From assembly GCF_001185345.1 (NCBI RefSeq), contig NZ_KQ236743.1:684857-748856 (forward strand): DNA of 64,000 bases, written 5' to 3'. The notes below the pieces were generated by a model. That model did no database searches and was not told the DNA's origin. It saw only the letters and a program-made list of their open reading frames with translations. The position numbers and the translations under genes are program-made. Source of the DNA: Dorea sp. D27. GTDB lineage: Bacteria > Bacillota > Clostridia > Lachnospirales > Lachnospiraceae. Shown here one piece after another: positions 50,082-59,452 of the stretch (its first letter is position 1; every line of letters begins with the position of its first letter).

Positions 50082-50736
50082 ATTTTTAAATGAACTGGAT
50101 GCAAAGAACCTTCTTTCTGAATACGGGGTCCCAATGGCCATGAGTAAGGTTGCCGGGTCGCAGGAGGAAGCTGTACGGATAGCGGGAGAGATGGAATTTC
50201 CGGTTGTCATGAAGATATTGTCCTCCGATATCCAGCATAAGACAGAGGCAGGCTGCGTGTATCTCGGCGTCGGAGAAAAGGATGTAGGAAAAACATATGA
50301 AGAGATTATGGAGAATGCGGCAGCTTATAAGGCAGATGCCGCCATTGACGGGGTACTCATACAGGAGATGGCAAAAGAAGGGCTGGAAGTGATAGTCGGG
50401 ATGAAGAAAGACCCGCAGTTCGGGCCTGTGCTCATGGCAGGAAGCGGCGGCATCTACGTAGAGGTATTTCAGGACATCGCGCTCAGGCTGCTTCCTGTAG
50501 ACGAGAAGGAAGCAGTGAGGATGATAAAGGAGACGAAGCTGTACCAGATTATCAGAGGAGCCAGAGGGACGGAATATGACATGGATGCTCTGGTCAGCTG
50601 CCTCCTGAAAGTATCGGAACTCGCAGTGGATCAACCATCTATCGAAGAAATCGACATTAATCCCCTGTTCTTGTACGAGAAGGGCCAAGGAGCGAAAGGG
50701 GTAGATGCTTTGATCAAGATTACCGAGGAGAAATAA
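50074..50736 (+). CDS. ADP-forming acyl-CoA synthetase, beta subunit (ATP-grasp)
   Basis: The 220-aa ATP-grasp subunit has VVMKILSSDIQHKTEAGCVYLGV and GVLIQEMAKEGLEVIVGMKKDPQFGPVLMAGSGG, the typical ACD beta blocks. Split alpha/beta ACD as seen here is common in Clostridia and archaea. With the OFOR it forms a 2-oxoacid to acid + ATP module. Confidence 0.92.
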   Translation: MSRFLNELDAKNLLSEYGVPMAMSKVAGSQEEAVRIAGEMEFPVVMKILSSDIQHKTEAGCVYLGVGEKDVGKTYEEIMENAAAYKADAAIDGVLIQEMAKEGLEVIVGMKKDPQFGPVLMAGSGGIYVEVFQDIALRLLPVDEKEAVRMIKETKLYQIIRGARGTEYDMDALVSCLLKVSELAVDQPSIEEIDINPLFLYEKGQGAKGVDALIKITEEK

Positions 50737-50740
50737 GCCT

Positions 50741-52153
50741 ATGAAAGAGAAAGTAAAATCGATAAGAGAGAGAAAGTTTCCCCATATATTTGCCATCTTG
50801 TTTGTGATGATGGTCGTTGCACTTATCGCCACATGGATCGTACCGTCCGGGACGTATGAACGGGCCGCGCTGGAGGACGGCACGTCTCAGGTGGTGGTGA
50901 CAGACTCCTTCCAGTATACGGACAAAGACTACCTGAATCCATTTTTCCTGCTGAAAGCAGTCACCCAGGGCCTGACGGGCGCATCCCTCGTGGCGTTCAC
51001 CATCCTGATCATCGGTGCGTGCTGGCAGGTCATCAATGCGACCGGAGCGATTGCAGTCGGCATCAGCTCGATTGCCAGAAGGCTGAAAGGAAAGGAGATG
51101 CTCATCTTCCCGATCCTCATGTTCGTATTTGCACTGATTGCAGCAATCATCGGAGGCGCGGAGCTGATGCTCGTATATCTTCCGGCAGTCATGCCGCTTA
51201 TGCTTGCCCTGGGATTTGATTCTATGACGGCGACCGGCATGGTAGTCGTATCCGCCTTCTCCGCGTTCTCCGTCTCTGTCACGAATCCGTTTACTGTGGG
51301 AATCGGGGATGAGATTACAGGACTGCCATTATATTCAGGTGCATGGTTCCGTATCATCCTTCAGGTCGTATTCTATGTGGCAGGTGTTCTCTATGTCCTG
51401 CACTATTCCAAAAAGGTGAGAAAGGATCCGAAGAGCAGCCTCGTGTACGAAGAGAGCGCGGCACTGGCCAGACGTTATGAGAACCAGACAGGAGAGACGG
51501 CGGCTACGGGCCGCCACAAGCTGATTGGAGCCGCGCTTGTCGTCATTTTGGCAGTCATGGTGTACGGAATCATCTCCCGTGGGTGGTATATGGAAGAAAT
51601 CAATGGCCTGTTCATTATCGCGGCTATCGTTGCAGCCGTCATAGGCAGGCTTAAGGTTGAGGACGTCTGTACGAATATGATTGAAGGCGCCAAAGGCGTG
51701 ATAGCGGCGGCAATCGTATGCGGGCTTTCCAGAGGCATCATGGTCATACTGGACGCCGGGAGCATCATCGACGTCATCATCCATGCACTGTCACAGGCAG
51801 TTGGAATCCTTCCGCCTTCCCTGGCGGTTATCGGGATATTCTTCATACAGTTATTGTTCAACTTCCTTGTGAATTCAGGTTCCGGACAGTTCCTGATCAC
51901 GATGCCCATACTGGCGCCGCTCGGCGCGCTGGTCGGCATCAACAGCCAGACGATGATACTGGCATCCCAGATGGGAGACGGGTTTACGAATCTGCTTTTT
52001 CCGACGTCAGGCGTATTGATGGCGTGCCTGGCTTTTGCTAAGATCCCGTATCAGAAATGGGTGAAGTTTATCTGGAAGTACATGTTGATAGTGACGGTTC
52101 TCGGCAGCATCAGCCTCGTGACAGCTCAGCTGATTGACTATGGGCCGTTTTAA
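50741..52153 (+). CDS. YfcC-family transporter
   Basis: The 470-aa, about 12-helix protein has the family start KFPHIFAILFVMMVVALIATWIVPSGTYER, an EutT-like periplasmic loop, and conserved GGAELMLVYLPA and FLVNSGSGQFLITMPILAPL. YfcC proteins carry C4-dicarboxylates or basic/other amino acids. In this operon it may export the acid product or take up the substrate. It follows the ACD beta gene by 4 nt. Confidence 0.87.
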   Translation: MKEKVKSIRERKFPHIFAILFVMMVVALIATWIVPSGTYERAALEDGTSQVVVTDSFQYTDKDYLNPFFLLKAVTQGLTGASLVAFTILIIGACWQVINATGAIAVGISSIARRLKGKEMLIFPILMFVFALIAAIIGGAELMLVYLPAVMPLMLALGFDSMTATGMVVVSAFSAFSVSVTNPFTVGIGDEITGLPLYSGAWFRIILQVVFYVAGVLYVLHYSKKVRKDPKSSLVYEESAALARRYENQTGETAATGRHKLIGAALVVILAVMVYGIISRGWYMEEINGLFIIAAIVAAVIGRLKVEDVCTNMIEGAKGVIAAAIVCGLSRGIMVILDAGSIIDVIIHALSQAVGILPPSLAVIGIFFIQLLFNFLVNSGSGQFLITMPILAPLGALVGINSQTMILASQMGDGFTNLLFPTSGVLMACLAFAKIPYQKWVKFIWKYMLIVTVLGSISLVTAQLIDYGPF

Positions 52154-52172
52154 GAAGGACGGTGGTGTTGGA

Positions 52173-53420
52173 ATGTATGTAATCAGGAATTGTTTTCTTA
52201 TAGACGGGATTGCGGATGAGGGCATGGAACATGCCATGGTGGCAGTGGACGGGAATCGGTTCTGCTACGTGGGAAGGGAAACAGAAGAGGCGCTTGAGCT
52301 ATACCGGGACTGGGAGATGACAGATGCCGGCGGACGCACGGTGATGCCCGGAATGATTGACGCCCATGTACATCTTTGCATGAACGGGGAACCGGATAAC
52401 TTCCGCGGCATGATTATGGAACAGGCCGGCCTGGCGGCTATCCATGGTGTCAGAAGAGCGCAGGAGGATTTGAAGGCGGGTTTTACGACAATCCGATGCT
52501 GCGGTGAAAAAGGCGAGATAGATATGGATATCCGGCAGGCGGTACAAGAGGGCTCGGTCATAGGGCCCCGCATTCTCGCCAGCGGCAAGGCGCTTACGAT
52601 AACAGGAGGACATGGTGATATGTTCTCGGACAATTCGATGGAAGCCGACTGGATAGCAGAAGTGTGCGACGGAGAAGATGAAGTGAGGAAATGTGCGAGA
52701 AAACGAATCAAGCGCAGGGCAGACAATATCAAGCTCATGGCGACCGGCGGGGGAATGTCTCCGGGGCCTGCCACGGTGGCTCAGTTCAATATAGAAGAGA
52801 TGGCTGCCGCGGTACGGGAAGCAGAAAAGAACGGCATCTGTACGGCAGCCCACTGCATCGGTGAAGAAGGCTGCTCCAACGCCGTGGAAGCGGGAGTCCG
52901 CACGATTGAACACGGGACTTTTCTGAATGAGGCGACAATCGCGAGAATGAAAGAAAAAGGAGCCTGCCTGATGAGTACGCTGTGCGCGTTCCGGACGATA
53001 CAATACGGCGCGTCTGCCGGCGTGCCGGCAGACCATCTGCAAAAGGTAGAAATGTTCGCACGGCACCACTATGTGAATCTGCAAAAAGCGCTGGAAGCAG
53101 GAGTAAAAGTAGGCGTTGGCACAGATACTGGAACACCGTTCAATTACCACGGGGAGAACGCGTACGAACTGGAATGTCTGACACGCAACGGCATGACGCC
53201 GATGGAGGCGCTCAAAGCGGCGACATCCGTGAATGCTGAGGCGCTGCTGCAGAAAGACATCGGGAGCATAGAACAGGGAAAGACTGCGGATATGCTTCTT
53301 ATAGACGGGAACCCGCTTCTGGATATCCGAATACTTCAGGATAAGGAACGTATAAGAAAAGTATTCAGAGACGGCGTGGCTGTCGTTGACCGGGAGGAAG
53401 GAATCATGCCTGCATTCTAA
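52173..53420 (+). CDS. Metal-dependent amidohydrolase (imidazolonepropionase/Xaa-Pro-dipeptidase-like)
   Basis: The 415-aa protein has the amidohydrolase zinc ligands HVH in DAHVHLCMNG, ITGGHGDM, Lys in KLMATGG, AAHCIGEEG, IEHGTFL and GTDTGTPFNYHG. The group (Xaa-Arg/Pro dipeptidases, imidazolonepropionase-like enzymes) hydrolyses N-acyl amino acids, peptides or cyclic amides. It is the second amidohydrolase in this operon and probably acts on a related amide. ATG 52173 follows AAGGACGGTGG; the frame start 52134 overlaps the permease. Confidence 0.86.
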   Translation: MYVIRNCFLIDGIADEGMEHAMVAVDGNRFCYVGRETEEALELYRDWEMTDAGGRTVMPGMIDAHVHLCMNGEPDNFRGMIMEQAGLAAIHGVRRAQEDLKAGFTTIRCCGEKGEIDMDIRQAVQEGSVIGPRILASGKALTITGGHGDMFSDNSMEADWIAEVCDGEDEVRKCARKRIKRRADNIKLMATGGGMSPGPATVAQFNIEEMAAAVREAEKNGICTAAHCIGEEGCSNAVEAGVRTIEHGTFLNEATIARMKEKGACLMSTLCAFRTIQYGASAGVPADHLQKVEMFARHHYVNLQKALEAGVKVGVGTDTGTPFNYHGENAYELECLTRNGMTPMEALKAATSVNAEALLQKDIGSIEQGKTADMLLIDGNPLLDIRILQDKERIRKVFRDGVAVVDREEGIMPAF

Positions 53421-53446
53421 AATGTGGGAACAGGAAGAGAGGCTAT

Positions 53447-54382
53447 ATGAAAAAAACAGGTATTCTGCCTTATGCGGCAGGTGTCGTGATGGCCGTGTTT
53501 TTCGGACTGTCGTTTCTCGTAACGCAGCAGGGGCTGGCCGAGATTCCTCCGATGGTGCTGATGAGCTTCAGGTTCGCGCTGGCAGCAGTCTTTATGACTC
53601 TCTTGAGGGCGTTCGGCGTCATACATATCAGCTATAAGAACAAGCCGGTGATGGGTGTCATTGCCCTCTCGGTGTTCTACCCGGGAATCTCATTTTTCTT
53701 TGAGACGATAAGCCTGCAGTATGTATCATCTTCCCAGGCAGGCATATTAGTGTCTATCATGCCTATATTCGTGACGCTGTTCGGCATATTGATACTGAAG
53801 GAAAAGCCGATGAGAATCCAGGTGTTTTTCATCATCGTGTCCGTGACAGGGGTGATGATCACCGTTATATTTGCCAAGAGCAGCGGAAATCAGGGGACAT
53901 TCTTCGGAATCATGCTGATGCTCATATCTGTGCTCGGGGGATCTGTCAACAACGTGCTCTCACGGAAGTATTCTAAATATTTCTCATCCGTCGAGATAAC
54001 GTATACGATGATATGCCTGGGAGCCGTCATATTCACATGCATATCGCTTGTGCAGGGGATTTTTGACCGGACGGTGATTAAGGCGTATCTCGTGCCGTTC
54101 GGCTCTGCGAAAATGCTGTTCGTGGTCGTGGAATTGAGTATCGGAACTTCAGCGGTGGCGTTCTTCTGTATGAATTACATGCTATCTAAGCTGAAAGCGG
54201 TCAATGCGGCAGTATTCATCAATCTTGCAACAGTGATATCCATCGCGGCCGGAGTGCTCATCGTGAAGGAGCATCTGTACTGGTACCAGGTCGTGGGAGG
54301 GATATTGATTGTGCTGAGCGTGTGGGGGACCAATTATTTTGAAAACCGTGTAAAAAATTTAAAGGAAAAGGAGGGTGAATGA
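53447..54382 (+). CDS. EamA/DMT-family permease
   Basis: The 311-aa protein has ten predicted membrane helices in two EamA repeats (about 5-140 and 155-300), with the signature FGLSFLVTQQGLAEIPPMVLMSFRFALA. DMT permeases export amino acids, nucleosides or metabolites. It is 26 nt after the amidohydrolase gene and probably part of the same operon. Substrate unknown. Confidence 0.86.
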   Translation: MKKTGILPYAAGVVMAVFFGLSFLVTQQGLAEIPPMVLMSFRFALAAVFMTLLRAFGVIHISYKNKPVMGVIALSVFYPGISFFFETISLQYVSSSQAGILVSIMPIFVTLFGILILKEKPMRIQVFFIIVSVTGVMITVIFAKSSGNQGTFFGIMLMLISVLGGSVNNVLSRKYSKYFSSVEITYTMICLGAVIFTCISLVQGIFDRTVIKAYLVPFGSAKMLFVVVELSIGTSAVAFFCMNYMLSKLKAVNAAVFINLATVISIAAGVLIVKEHLYWYQVVGGILIVLSVWGTNYFENRVKNLKEKEGE

Positions 54383-54385
54383 TTT

Positions 54386-55843
54386 ATGGAAGATAAGAAA
54401 GAAAAACGTTTGGAATTCAGAGGAGGGAGCTTTTTCGCCGTATTGCCGCTCATATTGTTCGTCATCGTCTGTATTATGCTTTTCGTCGTCTTTAAAGTGT
54501 TTGAGATGGAAGGGCTCTGCATGGGCGGGATTCTTGTAATCATTATCGGAAGCCTTTTTGCCAAGGACTGGAGCCACTACTGGCGCGCCGTCGTCAAAGG
54601 GATGACTTCGGAGATGATGAATACGCTTGCATTGATTCTGCTTGTGGTCGGCATCTTCGCTAAAATGATGTCACGCGGGGGAGTTGCCCAGGGATTTGTA
54701 TGGCTCGGCGATTCCATGGGGCTGCATGGCGGCATGTTCGTCGTATTTGCATTTGTCGCCACGAGCATCATATCTATGTCCACCGGTACTTCTATCGGGA
54801 CATTGTTTTCCGGATTTCCGATTCTCTATCCGTCGGGGATCCTGCTCGGTGCCCACCCGCTGTACCTGGCAGGGGCTATCCTGTCCGGAGCCATATTCGG
54901 AGATAACATCGCCCCCATATCTGACACGACGATTGCGTCGGCAGCTTCACAGAGCTACAAGAACAAAAAGGGTACGGCTGACATTGGCGGTGTCGTAGCT
55001 ACCCGCCTGAAATATGCGCTTGTCGCCATGGCTATCGCATGCGTACTGTTCCTCGTGCTCGGCAATGCCGGCGCGGGAGACCCGGCAGGAAAAGAGATTC
55101 TGGAAGCATATAAGGATCCGAAAGGCCTCATCATGCTTATCCCTGTCGCGGTGCTTCTTACGGTTGCGATTATTAAAAGAGATATCTTCATCGCGGTGAC
55201 GTGGGGCATCCTATCCGGTACGGCCATCGGGCTTGCCGCAGGAATCCTTGCGCCGGCTGATATCGTATCCGTACAGGACGGGGCGCTGGCCGGATTTGCC
55301 ATAGACGGCATCAGGAACATGCTCGGAACGGTCGGCTATCTGTATGCGGTCGCCGGAATCATCGGCGTGCTCAATGAGAGCGGGATGATGCAGAAGATGA
55401 TAGACGCGCTGCTCAAGAGCAAGCTGAACAAGTCGATTATCGGCTCCGAACTCATCATCGGCTTTGGCATCATCCTGACTTCCATATGCCTTGGTTCAGC
55501 CAACGGGCCGGCTATCATCATGTATGGGCCGATTGCAGACAAGATAGGGCAGGAGAGCGGGCTGCACCCTTACCGGCGCTCAAATCTTCTGGACGGTTTT
55601 GCAAGTACCCTGTCTGTCATTATACCATTTACGAGCTCTTTTATCTTTATCGTTATCAGCTGTATCACAGGTCTGATGGAAGAATATACCTTTATACACG
55701 CCATAAACCCGATTGCCCTGGCGGGGGCGACCTTCCACTGCATCGCTTTGTTTGGCGTATTTCTGTTCTCCGTGCTGACAGGATGGGGCAGGGAATACGA
55801 AGGCCCGGACGGTGAGCGCGTCAAAGCGAAAGAGCATAGCTAA
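54386..55843 (+). CDS. NhaC-family Na+/H+ antiporter
   Basis: This 485-aa protein with about 12 helices has GDNIAPISDTTIASAASQS and MSTGTSIGTLFSGFPILYPSG, the NhaC signatures. It exchanges Na+ for H+ (or exchanges amino acids or dicarboxylates in some relatives). It starts 3 nt after the EamA gene and ends the operon; a terminator follows at 55867. It may maintain the ion gradient used by the NCS1 and YfcC transporters. Confidence 0.88.
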   Translation: MEDKKEKRLEFRGGSFFAVLPLILFVIVCIMLFVVFKVFEMEGLCMGGILVIIIGSLFAKDWSHYWRAVVKGMTSEMMNTLALILLVVGIFAKMMSRGGVAQGFVWLGDSMGLHGGMFVVFAFVATSIISMSTGTSIGTLFSGFPILYPSGILLGAHPLYLAGAILSGAIFGDNIAPISDTTIASAASQSYKNKKGTADIGGVVATRLKYALVAMAIACVLFLVLGNAGAGDPAGKEILEAYKDPKGLIMLIPVAVLLTVAIIKRDIFIAVTWGILSGTAIGLAAGILAPADIVSVQDGALAGFAIDGIRNMLGTVGYLYAVAGIIGVLNESGMMQKMIDALLKSKLNKSIIGSELIIGFGIILTSICLGSANGPAIIMYGPIADKIGQESGLHPYRRSNLLDGFASTLSVIIPFTSSFIFIVISCITGLMEEYTFIHAINPIALAGATFHCIALFGVFLFSVLTGWGREYEGPDGERVKAKEHS

Positions 55844-55866
55844 GAAAGTAGAGAATAGTGTCGTAT

Positions 55867-55893
55867 AAAAGGGAGGCCCGGGCTTCCCTTTTT
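55867..55893 (+). terminator. Terminator of the microcompartment operon
   Basis: A 13-bp stem (AAAAGGGAGGCCC-type with GGGCTTCCCTTTT, one G-U pair) followed by T's, just after the NhaC gene. Confidence 0.8.
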
Positions 55894-55895
55894 GG

Positions 55896-55924
55896 TTGAC
55901 GAGGTTTTGCGCAGAGGGTATAAT
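55896..55924 (+). promoter_or_regulatory. SigA-type promoter for AI-2E transporter and metA
   Basis: TTGACG (55896-55901), 17-bp spacer, perfect TATAAT (55919-55924). It is placed directly after the operon terminator. Confidence 0.78.
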
Positions 55925-55956
55925 GATTTTAATTGTGTAGAGAGGTGCGCGTATAT

Positions 55957-57312
55957 ATGGAAAATGAAAATAAAAACATGCAGGAGGGTGGCCAGGAGAA
56001 GGATAAACGTTCTGACTATTATGCAAAGCAGCCCAGATTCGGGGGTAAGGGCCCGTCCAAGATCCGTCAGCAGTTCAACCGGGGAATGACGGCTTTTCTC
56101 GTGGTGGCGGCGAGCATATTATTCTACTTCGCACTCCTTCGGCTTACGAACCTGTCGGAAGGATTCACGAAGATATTCGACGTGCTCAAGCCGGTCATCT
56201 ATGGCTGTGTGTTCGCTTATCTGATGAATCCGATTGTCAAGCAGGTGGACAGGTATCTGGCTCCGGTTTTTGAGACGAAGATAAAAAAACGTGACGGGGC
56301 AAGGAAGCTATCAAGGGCATGCGGCATATTCCTGTCCATTGTCATCTTTTTTATACTGATTATCACGCTGTGCAATCTGCTCATCCCGGAACTGTATTCC
56401 AGCATACGTAATCTGGTCTATACCCTTCCGGGACAGCTGAACGATCTCGTCGATAAGCTCAACAATGTGCAGCTTGAGGATTCGACAACAGGCGCCCTTA
56501 TCAAGACGGCGGTGGAGGAAGGCACAGATATGCTGCAGACATGGCTGCGCACGGACCTTCTGACCAGGGCGAACGATATCATGTCCAACCTGACGGTAGG
56601 GGTTATCAACATCATCAGCGAGATTGTCAATGCGCTGATAGGAATTATCGTATCTATCTATATCCTGTTCAGCAAAGAGACGTTCTCACGGCAGAGCAAG
56701 AAGGCGGTGTATGCGGTTATGAAGCCAGAGCACGGCAATATGCTGCTCCACCTGGCGACAAAGAGCAATGAGATATTCGGAGGCTTTATCATTGGAAAGA
56801 TTATAGATTCGCTCATAATCGGGGTGCTCTGCTTTATGGGGCTGTCCATCCTGAATATGCCTTACACGATGCTCGTCAGCGTTATTATCGGTGTTACGAA
56901 CGTCATCCCGTTCTTTGGCCCTTATATCGGGGCCATACCGAGCGCGGTGCTCATATTGCTGTCCGACCCTGTAAAAGGGGTATATTTCATCCTCTTTATC
57001 CTGCTCCTGCAGCAGTTTGACGGCAACATACTCGGTCCGAAGATACTCGGAGACTCCACAGGACTTTCCGCTTTCTGGGTCATCGTGGCTATCCTGCTCG
57101 GCGGCGGCCTGTTCGGATTTGTCGGAATGATCATGGGTGTACCGACGTTTGCGGTCCTCTATTATATCGTACAGATGATATTGAACAACAAGCTGGAGCG
57201 GAAGAAGCTGCCGGCGGATTCAAAGTATTATGACACGATGAGTTATGTAGATAATTCAGGAAAATACATCCATTCTGAAGTACAGCATGCAGATAAAAGG
57301 GAGGGAAAATAA
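55957..57312 (+). CDS. AI-2E-family transporter
   Basis: The 451-aa protein has a charged N-terminus, about eight membrane helices and the family signature in the latter half (GFIIGKIIDSLIIGVLCFMGL, NVIPFFGPYIGAIPSAVLILL). Members export AI-2 or act as Na+/H+ or folding-related pores; the role here is open. ATG 55957 is preferred over TTG 55933. metA follows 3 nt after its stop codon. Confidence 0.9.
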   Translation: MENENKNMQEGGQEKDKRSDYYAKQPRFGGKGPSKIRQQFNRGMTAFLVVAASILFYFALLRLTNLSEGFTKIFDVLKPVIYGCVFAYLMNPIVKQVDRYLAPVFETKIKKRDGARKLSRACGIFLSIVIFFILIITLCNLLIPELYSSIRNLVYTLPGQLNDLVDKLNNVQLEDSTTGALIKTAVEEGTDMLQTWLRTDLLTRANDIMSNLTVGVINIISEIVNALIGIIVSIYILFSKETFSRQSKKAVYAVMKPEHGNMLLHLATKSNEIFGGFIIGKIIDSLIIGVLCFMGLSILNMPYTMLVSVIIGVTNVIPFFGPYIGAIPSAVLILLSDPVKGVYFILFILLLQQFDGNILGPKILGDSTGLSAFWVIVAILLGGGLFGFVGMIMGVPTFAVLYYIVQMILNNKLERKKLPADSKYYDTMSYVDNSGKYIHSEVQHADKREGK

Positions 57313-57315
57313 TAT

Positions 57316-58236
57316 ATGCCAATCAGAGTACAGAATGACCTTCCGGTCAAAGAGATACTGGAACGTGAAAATATATTTGTGATGGATGAATTCCGGGCGA
57401 CGCACCAGGATATCCGCCCTATCAGAATCGGGCTTTTGAACCTCATGCCTCTTAAGGAAGAGACGGAGCTCCAGATACTCAGGTCGCTGTCCAACACGCC
57501 GCTGCAGGTAGACGTGATATTTGTCAACGTATCAAGCCATGAATCGAAGAATACGCCGACGAGCCATCTGAACAAATTCTATCAGACGTTTGAAGAGATA
57601 AGAGACCAGAAGTTCGACGGCTTTATCATAACCGGGGCGCCGGTGGAACAGATGCCTTTTGAAGAGGTGGATTACTGGGAAGAGCTGAAGGAAATCATGG
57701 AGTGGACGACGACCCATGTGACATCCACGCTGCACTTGTGCTGGGGAGCGCAGGCGGGGCTCTATTACCACTATGGTATCGACAAGGTACAGCTTGACCG
57801 TAAGCTCTTCGGCGTGTTCCGCCACAAGGTGATGAACCGGAAGATACCGCTCGTGCGCGGGTTCGACGATGTGTTTTACGCCCCCCATTCCAGACATACG
57901 GATGTACCTGCTGAGAAGATACATGCAGATGAGAGGCTGACGATGCTTGCGGAATCGGAAGAAGCCGGCGCCTTCCTTGTGATGGCCCGGGACGGACGGC
58001 AGATATTCGTGATGGGGCATCCGGAATACGACAGGATTACACTGGACGGCGAGTATAAGCGTGATGCTGGAAAAGGGCTGCCGATTGATATCCCCGTGAA
58101 CTACTATCCGGAGGACGATTCGGATAACAGGCCGCTGCTGACGTGGAGGGCACATGCCAACAACCTGTACACGAACTGGCTCAATTACTACGTCTACCAG
58201 GTGACACCTTACGATCTGGACGGGACGCCGTTCTAG
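57316..58236 (+). CDS. metA: Homoserine O-acetyltransferase (MetA type)
   Basis: The 306-aa MetA enzyme activates homoserine for methionine synthesis. The catalytic Cys is in [14 protein letters not shown] (about residue 142), with His and Glu in MGHPEYD. The acyl-donor switch residue after TGAPV is Glu rather than Gly ([12 protein letters not shown]), which in MetA enzymes studied so far favours acetyl-CoA over succinyl-CoA. It is therefore likely a homoserine O-acetyltransferase of the MetA fold. It ends a two-gene unit with the AI-2E gene. Confidence 0.93.
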   Translation: MPIRVQNDLPVKEILERENIFVMDEFRATHQDIRPIRIGLLNLMPLKEETELQILRSLSNTPLQVDVIFVNVSSHESKNTPTSHLNKFYQTFEEIRDQKFDGFIITGAPVEQMPFEEVDYWEELKEIMEWTTTHVTSTLHLCWGAQAGLYYHYGIDKVQLDRKLFGVFRHKVMNRKIPLVRGFDDVFYAPHSRHTDVPAEKIHADERLTMLAESEEAGAFLVMARDGRQIFVMGHPEYDRITLDGEYKRDAGKGLPIDIPVNYYPEDDSDNRPLLTWRAHANNLYTNWLNYYVYQVTPYDLDGTPF

Positions 58237-58462
58237 AATGCCGGAAAAGCCTGTGGCTGACACGTTTGTGAGGGATTATAATTACTCTTATGATTGGGAA
58301 GCAGCTGTATTTTGTAGACGAAATCTGGGCAGGAGTATTTAGTTAATACCTTGTTAAGCAGTAAGTATCTTGAAGGAAAATGAATGATTCAGCAGGCAAG
58401 CCATGTAGTGAGTGCGAACGTTATTCGTTTTATATTTATTAGACTTATATTGGCATGGAACA
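58237..58462. other. Intergenic stretch without a recognisable gene
   Basis: About 225 bp after metA with no supported ORF. It contains several stop codons in all frames and no tRNA or clear promoter. It borders the AT-rich patch that follows and may be decayed sequence. Confidence 0.5.
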
Positions 58463-58520
58463 AAAAAAGACTGATAAACAGAGACTTTTATGACTTGGTC
58501 ACAGTTTATCAGTCTTAGCA
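58463..58520 (-). terminator. Terminator of the secreted-protein gene
   Basis: On the minus strand AAGACTGATAAAC pairs with GTTTATCAGTCTT across a 24-nt loop and is followed by a T-run (A-run at 58463-58469 on the plus strand), just after the stop codon of the leftward gene. Confidence 0.75.
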
Positions 58521-58539
58521 TGTCAATGTAGGTATTGTA

Positions 58540-59391
58540 TTATAGTGCATATACTATGCTGATTTTAAATGGGTGAATTAGACCTAAAGTCTGCATTGCA
58601 TAGCAATAATTATTACCAAATCCAACTGCGAGACTATCATACTTTCCCCATGCAAAATCGTATACATCTGTAATATAATAAGTTGCGGCATAGCCATTAC
58701 TCTGTTTCTTAAATGCTACTTGATAGTTAACATTATGCAGAGCTGTATATTGGTCTAAAGAAGAGTTGGCTATTGTATATGCGAATGTACCATATACTGA
58801 ACCTTGCAGTTTACCAGTTTGTGCTATTTCAATATTAAATTGTAATTCGATTTTATCAAAGAGCTCTTGAACAAAAGCGCATTTACTTGCCCAGTCATCA
58901 TTGCGATTATAATATGTCGGTGGATTATTTTGATCAGCATGACGCATATATTTTGCTGTTTGTGTACATCCCTTAGATTCTACCATCAATATACCGGCAT
59001 AATAAGCGGTTCTTGCTGCATCAATAGGATTAACTCTGGTAATTGCAGCTTTATTTTCTTGTGATTCAACTAAAGCATTAGCATTTTCTTGCGCCATTTT
59101 TAGTTCTTCATTTGTTTTTTTATTCATTTCAATTGATTGAATCAAAGCTTCATTGACAAATTCGTTAAGCTCTTCAGAATTTGTATGTATTTCTTTATTA
59201 AACAAATCAATAACATTGTTTATGAAGGCTTTATCTACCAAATTTCTTTGAGAAGCATCTTCTATTGCTGCTTGCGTCTCCGGATATAATTTAAATTCCT
59301 CATTGGCTTTAGCAATAGTTGAAAACATTAATATTGATAAAATTAAAGCTATCATTAATGAAGAGGTTATACGGCTCAAATATTTTTTCAT
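58540..59391 (-). CDS. Secreted protein of unknown function in AT-rich DNA
   Basis: The 283-aa protein has a signal peptide (LMIALILSILMFSTIAKA at about 12-29), a helical part rich in Asn, Glu and Gln (about 30-110) and a C-terminal beta-rich region with YITDVYDFAWGKYDSLAV. Base composition is much more AT-rich than neighbouring genes. I recognise no family. It may be an extracellular adhesin, inhibitor or bacteriocin-like protein acquired by transfer. Confidence 0.75.
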   Translation of the reverse strand: MKKYLSRITSSLMIALILSILMFSTIAKANEEFKLYPETQAAIEDASQRNLVDKAFINNVIDLFNKEIHTNSEELNEFVNEALIQSIEMNKKTNEELKMAQENANALVESQENKAAITRVNPIDAARTAYYAGILMVESKGCTQTAKYMRHADQNNPPTYYNRNDDWASKCAFVQELFDKIELQFNIEIAQTGKLQGSVYGTFAYTIANSSLDQYTALHNVNYQVAFKKQSNGYAATYYITDVYDFAWGKYDSLAVGFGNNYCYAMQTLGLIHPFKISIVYAL

Positions 59392-59452
59392 ATTTTATTC
59401 CTTCCTGATATAAAATCGGTACTTAAAACTCGTTGTTCCCTTTCGGCGGAGT

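Noticed and set aside
40674-53420. Standard Pdu, Eut, GRM or ethanol-type metabolosome
   Set aside because: No aldehyde dehydrogenase, PduL, alcohol dehydrogenase, diol or glycerol dehydratase, ethanolamine lyase or glycyl-radical enzyme is encoded.
58237-58462. Transposon or recombinase remnant after metA
   Set aside because: The stretch feels out of place, but no translatable recombinase or terminal repeats could be shown.
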